From Aaosphaeria pasadenensis (lineage: Eukaryota > Ascomycota > Dothideomycetes > Pleosporales), in the NCBI GenBank assembly GCA_022813625.1, contig JAKLMB010000035.1, positions 310,001 to 374,000 on the forward strand: a stretch of 64,000 nucleotides of DNA, in the 5' to 3' direction. The notes below the pieces were generated by a model, which did not search any database, was not told the DNA's origin, and worked only from the letters and a program-made list of their open reading frames with translations. Below are positions 22,528 through 35,069 of this stretch, piece after piece. Every line of letters starts with the position of its first letter. Position 1 is the stretch's first letter. Position numbers and translations under genes: made by a program.

Positions 22528-23662
22528 TTTCTTATTCTAGTGGGGTGTTGATCGTGAAGCCACGGCAGCTGCTTGTGTCAATGCTGGCGAGAACCCAAGC
22601 GTTGTGTACTAGATCAGATAAAGGTTGACTTACTCAGGCACGTAGAGGCCGTAAAATGCTTGACTAACTTAGATTCAAGTTAATTAAAGAACCCGGTGGT
22701 CTTGTTGAGTTGACACCAACCTGAAGTTGGGTTGTTTATCCGGACTACCTATAATTGTGTCTGTCATGAGGCTGCATAAACAGATTTCCGACTTTAGAAG
22801 CCCTAGTGGTCGAACATTCCTCGTTCGAGGCAAACTAAACTACCAGTGGAGAGCTACCTGAGTCTCGGCATGTGTTGAGGAATGGGAATAAGGGAGAGTA
22901 TGGGAGAGTATGGGTCAGCTCGAAGGCAATGATCCCACTCTATGACAGAAGGCTAGGCCAGCGTTGACCCACTTTGATCAAGAGCGAGTTGCGGCGTCAT
23001 ATCTGCTTATCTTGTCCCTTCTTACGATTGACACTCAGTATAGAGACGTCGACATTCATCGTGTATGTCCCTTGAATCTTGCGACAGCGTTGTGTGATCG
23101 AGGGAGAATGAAGCACGGTCTGTGTACGCTCTGACCCCCACATACCAAAGCCCACACTTGCTGCCGTGAAACGACATCATAACGGCCCAGCTTCCGCCGT
23201 AGACTTTGGTATTACCGATGGTACGGAAGAACCAATGATTTTTGAGGAAACAGATAATCATTGCAATTTACCGAACCAATTTACTTTCTGGCTTCCGTTC
23301 CGAGCTTTTGAGACCCCTTTCATGAAGCCTGCGATAATTGATGCCACGTTGAGCAACAAGGACGCGAGAATTTGACTATCTTCAAATTCTTAATTGAAAA
23401 TTTGAAACCACCGACTTCCCTTTTCTTCTGATATCTGCTCAAGCCCTGAACACAAGCTCAGTAGCGTATGCCGAATGTGGAATCCTCTTCAACTGTGACT
23501 CAGGGTCCATTTGACTTCATAGACATTCTTCCCGACATTTCACTTGCCTAAGAAAATATACCACCCGATCAGTGTATCTGGGATCTTATCTTTCTCAGTA
23601 TTGGCTCCTGAGTTCTACCCATCTGAGGGGGCCGAATAGCCGGGTGATTGGGGCAGGTAGAC
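22528..23662. promoter_or_regulatory. shared divergent promoter region of LovG-like and PKS genes
   Basis: This 1.1 kb lies between two divergently transcribed cluster genes and has no supported gene. It contains an inverted repeat (TCGAAC, 7-bp spacer, GTTCGA) at 22810-22828, a 10-bp tandem duplication GGGAGAGTAT at 22892-22911, and TGACTCA, the Gcn4/AP-1-type word, at 23496-23502. Regulatory roles are inferred only. Confidence 0.5.
22810..22828. promoter_or_regulatory. inverted repeat, candidate regulator binding site
   Basis: TCGAAC at 22810-22815 and GTTCGA at 22823-22828, separated by 7 bp. Perfect 6-bp arms. It lies about 285 bp from the LovG-like start and 835 bp from the PKS start. 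Binding by the cluster regulator is a guess. Confidence 0.35.
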
Positions 23663-26600
23663 ATGAGCCCCTCCAGTTATACAACGCACGCGGGAGACGG
23701 AGCCGCGACCACTAATGGCGACCACCCTGATCTGAATGGAAAGTCCAGCTCAGATGGACTGTCTACTACGGCGAATGTTGACCATATGAGAAGATGGAAT
23801 GGCATTCCAGCTCGAGGTATCGATGATGAAGCTCAATCGAATGGTCAACCTCGCCCAAACGGCAGTATTAGCGAACCTCATAACATTGCGGGCCCTTCAA
23901 CCACCATATCATATGAAGATGCATACACGCATGGATACAAAGATGGATACACTTCAGGATATCAAAAGTCCTACGTCGGCCTCAAGCACCAACCGGTGGC
24001 AATAATTGGAATGTCTTGCCGCCTACCAGGAAACGTCAGTACGCCCGACGAATTTTGGGAACTTCTTGCGCGATCGCGGACCGGATTTTCAGAAATCCCA
24101 CCGTCTCGATTTTCAGCTGATCGTTTCTTTCATGCCAACCCTGGCAAGAGTGGTACGACTAACGCGCGCGGGGGCAATTTCCTTACTCATGATCTGAGTG
24201 TTTTCGACGCACCATTCTTTGGCTTCACCCAGCAGGAGGCGGTTAGCTTGGACCCTCAGCAACGCCTTCTTCTCGAATGTACCTTCGAAGCTTTAGAAAG
24301 CGCCGGAATACCTAAGCATGAGGTTGTTGGTCAGAACGTTGGAGTCTTCGTCGGCGGCACGTTCTCCGAGTATGAGGCAGACCTATTTCGGGACCCCAAT
24401 ACAATTCCCATGCATCAAGCGACTGGTAAGAAACATGTGCCCATGGCATTATGAACATTGCGCTGACATTGATAGGATGCGCCATGGCCATGCAATCGAA
24501 CCGCATCTCTCATTTCTTTGACATGCGGGGCCCAAGTTTCACCGTTGATACGGCCTGCTCATCTTCTCTTGTGGCGCTGCACACAGCTTGCCAAAGTTTG
24601 CGCACAGGAGAGTCTAGCATGGCAGTGGCAGCAGGCGTTCACTTGAATATGCTTCCCGAGTTCTGGATCTCTTACTCCATGTCGCGCTTGTTCGGAGAAG
24701 CGGGTAGATCGTTTGCATTCGATGATCGTGGAACTGGATATGGCCGTGGTGAGGGTTGTGGAATGGTCTTACTGAAGTTGCTTGATCAAGCGATTAAGGA
24801 CAATGACCCTATCAGAGCAGTAATCACTGGAAGCGGGATCAATCAAGATGGTAAAACACCCGGAATCACAATGCCGAATGGCTCAGCACAAGGTACGTAA
24901 GTTGGCGTTATCCTGATGGACGAGGCTAATTTTGTTTGACAGAGGCTCTCATACGTTCAGTGTACAAAGACGGAGGTATGAACCCTCAGGATACTGGCTA
25001 TGTTGAAGCCCATGGTACTGGCACGCGTGTAGGTGACCCCATAGAAGTGGGTGCCCTTCACAGCGTCTTTGGAGAAGGCCGGAATAAACGGAAACCCTTG
25101 TATATTGGGTCAGTAAAATCAAATATCGGCCATCTAGAAGCTGCTGCTGGTATGTCCTGCTCGTTGAACACCACTAGAGTATCAGGTTAATTGTATACTG
25201 ATCAACGAAGGTATTGCGGGAATCATCAAGACCGCATTGATGCTAGAACGAGGCTTCATTTTGCCGAACTATGATTTCAAACGCCCCAACGAGAAAATCC
25301 CCTTTGACGAATGGGGATTGAAGGTGGCGACCCGTCAACAACCTTGGCCTTTTGGGAAGAAATGGGCCAGCGTGAATGGCTTTGGCTTCGGAGGTACGAA
25401 TGCGCATGTAATCATGACGCGAGGCCCTTTGGATCGCAAGACTATGAAAGAAGAGATAGAAACTTTGACGTCGCAGAGACTCTTCGTTCTATCAGCAAAC
25501 GACAAGACAAGCACGGAGAAAGTAATGAAGAATCTCGGCGTATATCTGGAGCAACGACCAGAAGTCTTCCAGAATGATTTGCTAAGTAATTTAGCATACA
25601 CCCTTGGGCAAAGAAAGTCACTACATCCATGGCGCATTGCGGTCTCAGTATCGACAGGCTCTGAGCTGGTAGAAACTTTGTCCAGCGGCAAAGTCATCCC
25701 CACAAAACAAGAGCTCGAAAAACCACGCATCGGATGGATCTTCACCGGACAGGGTGCCCAGTGGTGGGCTATGGGGCGTGAACTGTATTCGCAGTATCCA
25801 ATATATGCGTCTGCTTTGAATAGAGCCGATAAACATCTTCGCTCTATAGGCGCAGCATTTTCTTTACTCGAGGAACTAAACAAAGAAGAGCACACAAGCC
25901 AAGTGAACGCTGCACATATATCTCAGCCCTCCTGCACAGCTGTGCAACTAGCTCTTGTTGATCTATTGCAGTCATGGGGTATTTTCCCATTAGCTGTCGC
26001 TGGCCATTCATCAGGCGAGATCGGAGCTGCTTATTCTGCTGGAATAATCGGCTTCGAAGATGCCATGACGATTGCTTATCACAGGGGTCGCTTGATCCCC
26101 GTGCTGAAAGAAAGATTCCCGGAACTTCACGGCTCCATGATGGCTGTAGGAGCTGGAAAAGACGACATTGTACCTTTCTTGGATCAAATCCCTTGTTCTA
26201 TGGGGGAAGCCCGAATTGCTTGCATAAACAGCCCGTCTAGCGTGACCGTATCGGGCGATACAGATGCTCTTGCCAAATTGCAATCTCTAATTGAAGAAGC
26301 ACACCCAGGAATGTTTGTTCGGAAGTTGCAGGTCGACACCGCCTATCATTCACATCACATGAATCTTGTTGCCAAGGACTATACCGAAGCCCTCCAAAAC
26401 ATTGAGCCCCCAAAACCATCCGATGTTCTCTTCTACTCATCCTTACTAGGCCGCCTAGTCAGTAGCGAGGAGGTGGATGCGACGTATTGGGTGAACAACT
26501 TGACTTGCGCTGTACGCTTCGATGAGGCTGTACAAAGTATGTGTCAAGCTAATGGCGATTCGAAATCAGGTGTGACTCTTTTGGTAGAGCTAGGCCCCCA

Positions 26601-29600
26601 TGCTGCCCTTCAAGGCCCCATCAAGCAAATTCTCAAGCATATCGGTGCGTCCAAGATCGGATACACCTCGGCGCTCTCGCGGAAGAAAAATGCAGTCGCA
26701 ACGGCTCTTTCGATGGCAGGCGTATTGTTTGTAAAGGGTATTATCCTCAACATGGGGGCGATCAACTTTCCGACGCCACTGGAAAGACCTCCACAGGTAC
26801 TCACCGATCTCCCTCGCTATGCATGGAACCACTCATCCAATTTCTATCATGAATCTCGACACACAATGATTCATAAGCACCATAACGTGCTTCGAAATGA
26901 TATCATTGGCGTACTGGCCTCATACTCGAACGACTTTGAACCAACTTGGACAAATGTTGTTCGATTAGATGATTTGCCATGGCTGCGTCACCACCAAATG
27001 CAAGGGGTAACTATATTCCCAATCTCAGGGTTTGCAGTCATGGCCATCGAAGCAATGGTGCAGATGGCACAGTCTCAAAATGAGCCGTGGGATACCCTGG
27101 AAGTCATGGGGCTGCACGTTACGGCGCCGGCAATGCTAGCGGAAGAGGATTTGGAGATGACCATAACCTTGCGATCACGTGTTGAGAAGAACTGCTATGG
27201 AAAGTCGCGAGAGTTTGTAATTCGCTCTTGGTCAAAGAGCAAAGGTTGGACTGAACATTGTGTTGGTGTTGTCGCCAGCGCCCGGCGAATCGATCAAAAC
27301 GAAGTAGAAGGAGAACGCTTGAAGCAAATCCGAAAGCGAGATTTGCGTTCTCGAGCATCCAATATTACAGTCTCCGCGACCGAGCAAGTATCGACGCAAG
27401 CCGTGTATAAGAAGTTGTCTGAGATTGGCGTTTCTTACGGAGCGACCTTCCAAGGCTTGCACGATAGTAGGGCTTCAGTAGACGCTGCGACAGCGCTTAT
27501 ATTCCCTACCGATACTGTATCGGAAATGCCACATCACCAGGAAACGAGATATATTCTTCATCCAACGCTCCTTGAACAACTAATCTCCATGTACTGGCCA
27601 ATAATCAGTGTTGCTGGGCCTCTGGACACAGTGCACTTGCCTTCAACCGTTGGAAAAATAACAGTTGCTGCCAAAATGATGGAATATATAGAGACACCCG
27701 GAGCCAGTCTGGAGGGTTTCTGTGAGATGTCAGATCCATTCTCAAAAGATCGATCAAATCGTCTGTCAATGTTCGCTATTGATGGCGAGGGCGAACAAAT
27801 GATATCCGTCGAAGACCTCGTGGTGTCGTCCATTATCGAGAGCGCTGCGGACACCGATTTAGAGGGCCCCCGGGAGCTATGCTACAAAACGGAGTGGGAA
27901 GATGTCAGTGCTGAGCGTAAAAATGAGGTGATAGGACTTACCAATGGCACTGCTCCTCATTTTGACTCGGAGATCATCATCGTTCACGGTGACTCCATGT
28001 TGCAGCACGCACTGGCAACCAAACTATCAGATCACTTTCATCGTACCACTGGAAACTTACCTACAATGGGTACAATTTCATCGTTAGCCGCGACTGCAAA
28101 GGAGAAATTTTGTCTGTTTATTGCGGAACTTGAGCGGCCAATCCTGGCTGATCTAAACGCCTCGGATTTTGACGCTCTGCAGACCTTGCTCACAAGCGTC
28201 GCAGGACTTCTTTGGGTAGTTCGCTCCGCATACGATGGGTCTCAAAATCCTGATAGTAACATGATCTCTGGTTTGAGTAGGGCATTGCGCTCCGAGGGTA
28301 CGCTCATGAAGTTCGCGACCTTGGATCTAGACAGTGCAAAACTTGCAAGTTACTTGGATATAATACCAACCATCTTTGGTGTCTTCTCCAGAGTTTTCGC
28401 GACTGATGGAAAGAGTTCCGACCTCGAATTTATGGAGAGAGAGGGACGCCTGTTCACGCCAAGAATCGTAAATGATTCAGATATGAACGAGTATGTTGAT
28501 GGCATTGTTAACCCTTCTAGTACTGAGCCAGCAGTATTCTCAGATCTACACCGACCATTGAAAGGTTCGATTTGTATTGCTGGTTCGCTGGAAAGTCTTG
28601 CTTTTGAAGATGACAATGCTTTTATCCAACATGTTCAAGACGAAGAGGTTGATATCCACATCAAGGCCGTTAGTATATGCCACAAGGATACAGGACTCAA
28701 TCACGCAATCGGAATGGAGTGCAGTGGAATTGTCATTGCTGTAGGCCCCAAAGTCTCCAACATTTCCGTCGGGGATCGAGTTGCGGCAGTTTCGACTCAT
28801 GGTACTCTGTCGACTATCGCACGGACAAAAGCGTCCCTGCTCATCAAGATTCCGGATGATGTCCCGTTCGAGTCGGCAACTACTGTACCCATGGCCTACT
28901 CCACTGCTATATACGCATTGATCGACCAAGCAAGATTGCGTGAAGGGGAAAGCATTCTTATTCACGCTGCTGCGACTGATGTGGGCCAAGCCGCGCTTTC
29001 CATTGCGATAATGGTGGGAGCTGATCCATGGGTCACTGTTGAGACGGTTGAAGAGCAAGACTTGCTGATGCGTGAACATCATATTCCAGCTAATCGTATT
29101 TGGCATATTGGGAGTACAGGCATCTCCGAAGCCGTGGCAGCTGAGACTGGCGGAAAAGGTGTCGACATCATTTTCGACGTCCTTGCCAATGACCGCGCAA
29201 CACCCTGGCCCTGCATTGCAAATTTCGGAAGAATCATTTCTGTCGGCGCCAGAAATATAGCCCTAGGTGACATTGAAGCCGAGAAGAACATATCACTACT
29301 GGCTACGGATGTCATTGCGTTGATCAAACACCGTCCACATGTTTTCCAACGCACACTCACTCATGTCGCAAGATTGCTTCGGTATGGAAAAATTCAACCT
29401 ATTGCTCAGGCCAAGACGTACAGCATCGGAGATGCGGCGACTGCTCTACAGGCTGTCTATGACCAAGGCGTTAAAGGCAAAGCTATCGTCGTCATGCAGG
29501 ATGATGAACTTGTCCTTGTAAGAATTCGGTATCTTGTGATTGTAACACCTACTAATTGACTCTAGGCTCCACGTGTTCATAGAAACAACGCTCTTTTCCG

Positions 29601-30756
29601 TGAGGATGCGACCTACCTGTTGATTGGAGGTACCGGTGGACTTGGAAGGAGCATGGCCAGCTGGATGATTGACAAAGGTGCAAAAAATATTGTTCTACTT
29701 TCTCGAAGCGGTGCGTTGAAAGGAAGGGCTAAAGAGCAAATCGACACTCTTAACGAAAAGGGCGGGAATATCGTTGTTCGTCGCTGTGATGTTGCTGACA
29801 AGAATGATGTCGAGACCTTGATCTCTATCGGTCTCGACGGTCTGCCTCCAGTACGGGGTATTATACACGGTGCCATGGTGTTACACGTAAGCCAACCACC
29901 TGGGCTCACCCCCAACATTTGCTGACAAACATAGGATGTACTTTTCGAGAAGATGACGTATAGTCAGTACAATTCGGTGGTTGAATCTAAGGTTAAGGGC
30001 GCATGGAACTTTTACAACGCGGCCGTAGCTGCGAACGCTTCGCTTGACTTTTTCATCGTCATCTCTTCTGCAGCAGGTGCAGTGGGCAATCGTGGCCAAG
30101 CAGCGTATGCGGCAGCAAATACCTTTTTGAATGGTTTCGCCCAGTACCTGCTCAGTAAAGGCCTCCGCGCTGCCTCGCTGGATCTGACTGCTGTCTCTGA
30201 TGCTGGCTACCTCGCCGAAGATGCAGAAAAGGCGGCAGAAGTAGCGAGAACTCTCGGCAGCGATACGATTTGCGAAGCTGAAGTTCTAGCACTGATTCAG
30301 GCAGCTGTAGAAGGGAAATTGGGAAGCTGTAATGGTCATCCTATCACCGGTATGCGGATTACGCCGACTATGCGGCCGTTCTGGTCCGACGATGCCAAAT
30401 TCATGCATTTGCTCAGTGCTGCTGAAGCCGCTTCGGCGGCTTCTGCTACGACTACTATTTCCTGGAGCGCAGCTTTCAGAACAGCCGCTTCTCGAGCCGA
30501 CGCCGAGCGCATTGTCTGCAACGCGTTGGTAGAGAAAATTGCAGAGGTAATCTCTATGGAACCAGAGGAATTGGACACCAGTCGCGCTCTGAGCCATTAT
30601 CCTTTAGACTCTCTTACGGCCATCGAGGTGAGGAACTTCATTACTCGGATGTTTGAAGCGAATCTTCAGGTCTTGGAATTACTCGCTAGTGGGAGCATTG
30701 AGAGTCTTGCAAAAGTTGTTTCCGTGAAGAGCAAAATCACGCTTACCGAAGCTTGA
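23663..30756 (+). CDS. highly reducing type I polyketide synthase (KS-AT-DH-ER-KR-ACP)
   Basis: Six exons (23663-24425, 24476-24892, 24943-25149, 25211-29517, 29566-29886, 29935-30756) give 2278 residues in consistent phase; ATG at 23663. KS starts about 111 with Cys282 (DTACSSS), His417 (EAHGTGT) and His457 (KSNIGH). AT carries Ser729 (GHSSGE) and YHSHHM. DH has His1057 (HQMQGVTIFP), but its second motif is HPTLLE with Glu1251 where Asp is usual. No SAM-dependent methyltransferase motif is seen between DH and ER. ER has an altered nucleotide-binding loop (HAAATDVGQ, about 1715-1723). KR is intact: GGTGGLG 1919-1925, Ser-Ser at 2049-2050, Tyr2063. The ACP phosphopantetheine Ser2231 sits in YPLDSLTAIE. 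No thioesterase domain. It builds a reduced, unmethylated polyketide from malonyl units; the product cannot be named. Confidence 0.93.
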
Positions 30757-31250
30757 TAATCTAGGTGTGCCGGTAGTGAGGGACAACTTGTCTTGGAGGT
30801 TGCAGATACTGCATGGTAATTTTTTCCCTGGAGGATTTTTGTAATAACTTTTAGGCGCATATAACCATAGAATCGGGTTCTCAATGCAAAGTGGTATTTT
30901 TATTCGTTAGTTGTTGAGGTTACTCACAATACGGTTACCGGTTTAATTAAGCAACTGCAAAAACACAATGCAATGATATCATTTCCAATTTGCAATCAAC
31001 ACCCGTTTCATGCTGTAAGTATATTTCTACATGGTATTACATATATTTCGAATTACGATAATTTAGTTCATACCTAAACTCTATTGGTTCGTTCGTAAAA
31101 TCACGTGCCCATGGTTCTCACGCTAACCCTTAACAGGTTACATCCTTCGTGTTCCCCTTTTTGAAGTCTCCACTTGTAATACAGATTAGGTCTACGAGTT
31201 TACAATACATTGCAGATGCCAACTATCCTGCAATTTGGCATTCTCCATAG
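30757..31250. other. PKS 3' flank and regulator promoter
   Basis: AT-rich noncoding stretch between the PKS stop and the Zn2Cys6 regulator start. No gene or clear motif seen. Confidence 0.5.
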
Positions 31251-33313
31251 ATGCTTCGTCACACGAGAATGGAGCCGTCAAAACTTCCGATTCGGCGACT
31301 GAAAGACCATAAACAGATGCAAACGCATACTGGTGTTCTTGAATTCCCAACTCTCAAGAAGACGCGCAGATTTGGTGCCAAAGTGAAGACAGGATGCCGG
31401 ACGTGCAAGTAAGCGCATCATGTCAAGTCATGCTGTTTTTGCGTAAAACGAATTTGTGTTAATCCTTTTTTTTGGGCAGGATCCGACGGATCAAATGTGA
31501 TGAAAGGAGACCAGAATGTGAGAGGTATCGTATAACTGGCATGCTTCTAGAGAGTCCCCTTCTCACATTCTAACACAGGATAGATGTACAAGTACAGGGC
31601 GCAAATGCGAAGGCTACATTCAAGACAAACAGGACAGACCAGGATCTCTTCTGCTGACCAAGTCTTCCGCCTTTCTGAACATCAGCCCGGCTATGACGGA
31701 ACTCGGAGAAGGCGTGCTGTATCTCGAATTCTACCATCACCGTGGAAGCCCTACGATCTCTGATCATTTTGACCACGAGTTCTGGTCTCGAACGGTCTTG
31801 CAAATGGCCCAATCAGAGCCGGCGATCAAACACGCCCTGATCGCTATTGGCTATCTCATTAAGACTGAACCAGGTGACCTCAGGCATGCTCGTTTGGAGT
31901 CAGTCAACGAGAACCGTAAAATATTGCTAGTCCACTATAACAAATCGGTCCGATGCCTTGTCGATAGAATGGAAGCATCGCCGAGCTCGGTTGAGGTCAG
32001 TCTTGTCACCTGTATGCTGTTTATATGCATCGAGTTTATCCGAGGAGACTATCACGCTGCCTTCTCGCACCTCTATAGTGGCCTGAAAGTCATTGCCGAA
32101 TGGCGGCAGCAACAGCAACAGCAGCGGCCGAATTACTTAAAATTACTTCCAGACTACGAGTCACCTGGCACAGTTACCTCTCACATCCGGGGATCGAGTA
32201 ACATCATATCGGACAAACTTTCACCAATGTTCAACAGAGCGATGACGACGGCGCTCCTGTTTGGTGCGCCTTTCGAACCGCAGCTTGAGCTCTTTTGTCC
32301 GCCAACGAACACTTTGAAATGCACTGTTTTCGCTACTGTTCTTCAGGCACAGGCTGCAATGCACGAACTGAGAAACGCATCACTATTTATGATATCTATA
32401 ATATTCCGAAAGAGTGTAAGGGGTGCCGAGTTGTCACCAGAGGAGAAATCACGGCAAGCAGATCTATTAGCATCACATGATTCCTGGCACAGAGCCCTGC
32501 AGGATTTGGAAAATGGGAAAATATTATCGAAGAAGGATCAGGTTGTGGCAAGCTCGCTGAAAGTATTTTACTACTGCGTGGTCCTTGCTTTGATAGGCGT
32601 CGGTAATCTGTCTTGCATGGCTCTCGATGCACATCTTCCCAGCTTTCAAGCCTTAAACCGTCATGCCAGATTAGTTCTCGACTCGATGGATCTCGCATCA
32701 GCCTCGCAAACAACGTCTCCAACCCCATCACCAAGTACATCACCTAGCTCTAAAGGTTCGCCTAATAGTAGCAACGGCTCTCTATCGCCTCTGATGCCAA
32801 TTGCGCGACGAGAAGCAGCTCATTTTACCTTTGAGATGTCGGTAATAGTTCCTCTGGTATGTTGAATTTGAAGGGCCATGGTCGATCCCAGCTATTAAAT
32901 AACAGATATGCTCCTCTCATTTGAGAAGTTTACTCACTGATGTTGTTATCTAGTATTGGGCTGCAACTAATTGCCGGTGCCCCGCCACTAGACGAGAGTC
33001 TGTCGCTCTTCTTGAAAGGGACCCGCCTCGCGAAGCTTTTTTCGAAGCCAGAATGCATGCTGTTGTGGCGAGGCGCGTGATTCAAATAGAGGAAAGGGAA
33101 GTCGACTCTGAAACAGGTTGGCCCATTCAGAGGTCTAGACTAGTCAGCGCTCTAGTTTCGTCTGATATGGATAGGAATGGGAGATTCTATGCCGCCTACA
33201 GGTCTTTGCCGTGGGTTTTGAGGAGCATGGATCCGAACGATCCTGAACGTCACCCAGGGGACACGGATCCAAAAGGACAAAGCAATGAGTGGATCGAATG
33301 GTTTCAATTATAA
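31251..33313 (+). CDS. Zn2Cys6 transcription factor next to the PKS
   Basis: Four exons (31251-31408, 31480-31524, 31584-32856, 32954-33313) give 611 residues. The binuclear zinc cluster is spread over the first three exons: Cys49, 52, 59, 66, 69 and 76, spaced C-x2-C-x6-C-x6-C-x2-C-x6-C. A basic stretch precedes it. The rest has the helical, poorly conserved layout of fungal regulators, including a short glutamine run (WRQQQQQQR, around 32101-32126) and a Ser/Pro/Thr-rich patch near 32700-32790. It follows the PKS in the same orientation, the usual place for a pathway-specific activator, so control of the PKS cluster is the likely role. The start could be Met7 instead. The 97-bp last intron is longer than its neighbours and less certain. 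Confidence 0.83.
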
Positions 33314-33484
33314 GCGAAATCGATTTATATATTCTCTGTGCCATATGTGAAGAAAAGATGTGCGATTATTCAACTTCATTGCATTTGTCCCATGGACTAG
33401 TTTTGCTCGCCAAAAGCGACGTGTGGTATATCATCTCAGACTACCGTCTGGTCGTGATCCTCTTCTTTCGCGGTCTAGGAACCG

Positions 33485-35069
33485 CTAGTAAGCATAGTAA
33501 ATGTTCTCTTCCGGCTTCTCTCTGCGAAGCTTCGTGTTCGTCCGCTGAAGCCAAACCCTCAAGCACCATGCACATACAATCGTCATAAATGCAAATGCCG
33601 CATTGCTCGACATGGCGACCAAATACTTGGGGCCATCGCTTTTCGGGTAAAGGTATGCGGTGTAAATGTAACTAGCATTTGCAACGACGTTGACAATTGA
33701 TAGAGACACCGCTTTCTTCTCGGCTGTCTGACCCAGCGTAGCGGACACCCAGCCGAGGATGACGGAGTTCACTGCATATGCCCCAGACGCGAACAGAAAG
33801 CAAGAGATGTATCGCGCTGCTGTGTTCATTGTCGCGCATGAGATGATGAAACCGACGAGAGCAGCACCCATACACAAAGTGATGTGCCAGGTCCGCTCGT
33901 TGAACTTTCCAGAGGTAAGTCCAACTACGACACCGAAGAAACCAGAGACCAGATAAGGAGGGCAGGTCAAGACGAGTGTAATAGTACGACTGAATCCGAG
34001 CGACTTGACTACCGTGGGGAAGAAGTTGTTGAAGCTGCAAGCCGAAAGATGCATATTCTGCATGAGGCAAAGTAGGTATAGTCGTGGGTCACGGATTGCC
34101 TGCTTGAATCCAGCGCGTGCACCTTTGGAAGGTTCGATACCGACAGTGTCACGTTCGATCCGTTCGTGTGCCAATTGACGCTCTTCTGGTGTGAGCCATC
34201 GCGTGGTCAGCGGATAGTCGGGCAACATCCACATGCCGATGATTGCAACACCAAATGTGACGATTCCCTCAATGATGAACAGCCATTTCCATCCAGCAAG
34301 TCCATGAACGCCATCCAGGGTTGAAAAGGTTGCCTCAGCTATCAGCCCCGAGAATGAAGTAGCAAATATGTTGCCGGAGTATAAGACGCTCAAGCGGGTT
34401 GCAATCTCCTTTCGTGTATAGAATAGGGAGAGCAAATAAAGTGCGCCAGGATAATACGGTGCTTCGGCAATTCCAAGAAAGAATCGCACTACAACCAAGC
34501 CCGTGTAGTTGTGAGTCAAAGCAGTACATGCCGAAACAATGGCCCAACCCATCATGCATATGCACATATAGATCGACGGGCGGACCTTTTGCGAGGACAT
34601 GAGCATGTTCGAGGGGATCTGCATGAGCAGATACCTGAGGAAAGACAAAGTTAGTATAGCTCTCAATGTAAGGCCAGACGCGGCGCATTTACATACCCAA
34701 CGAAAAGAATGCTAATACAAGTGTTGTACTGCGTGCCAACAAGCCCAAGGTCCTCTTCCAGATTGTTGAGGCGTGCTTGAGCAATGGCGTTGCGATCAAG
34801 ATAATTCTTCATGGATATTAGTTTGACGACTGGTAGCCTCAGATGAAGATCAGAAAACCAGTCATACTTACTAGGAAATACATCGCCCACAGAATACTCA
34901 TTATACGGATATCCATCTTCCTCACGAGTGCGATTTCTTCTGGACTGGTCTTCTTCACAGCTCCAGAATAATCGGCTCCACTTTCAACGTTCTTGCTATC
35001 CATGATGTACTCTTTGGAATCTTCGACATGAACTTCGCCAGGCTTTTCGATGCCCTTTGACGTATTCAT
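33485..35069 (-). CDS. MFS permease, Dal5/allantoate-type anion:cation symporter
   Basis: Three exons (35069-34872, 34806-34697, 34634-33485) give 485 residues with about twelve hydrophobic helices. The N-terminal block (MDIRIMSILWAMYFL joined to NYLDRNAIAQARL) is the hallmark of the Dal5/Tna1 family, as are VRFFLGIAEAPYYPG and the GWKWLFIIEG motif. Members import organic anions such as allantoate, nicotinate or tartrate together with protons. The substrate here is unknown. The gene is tail-to-tail with the regulator (172 bp between stops). It faces away from a tartrate/malate-dehydrogenase-like gene 1.7 kb off, which hints at uptake of an organic acid, though export for the PKS cluster cannot be excluded. 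The acceptor before 34806 is AAG, so that junction is less sure. Confidence 0.83.
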
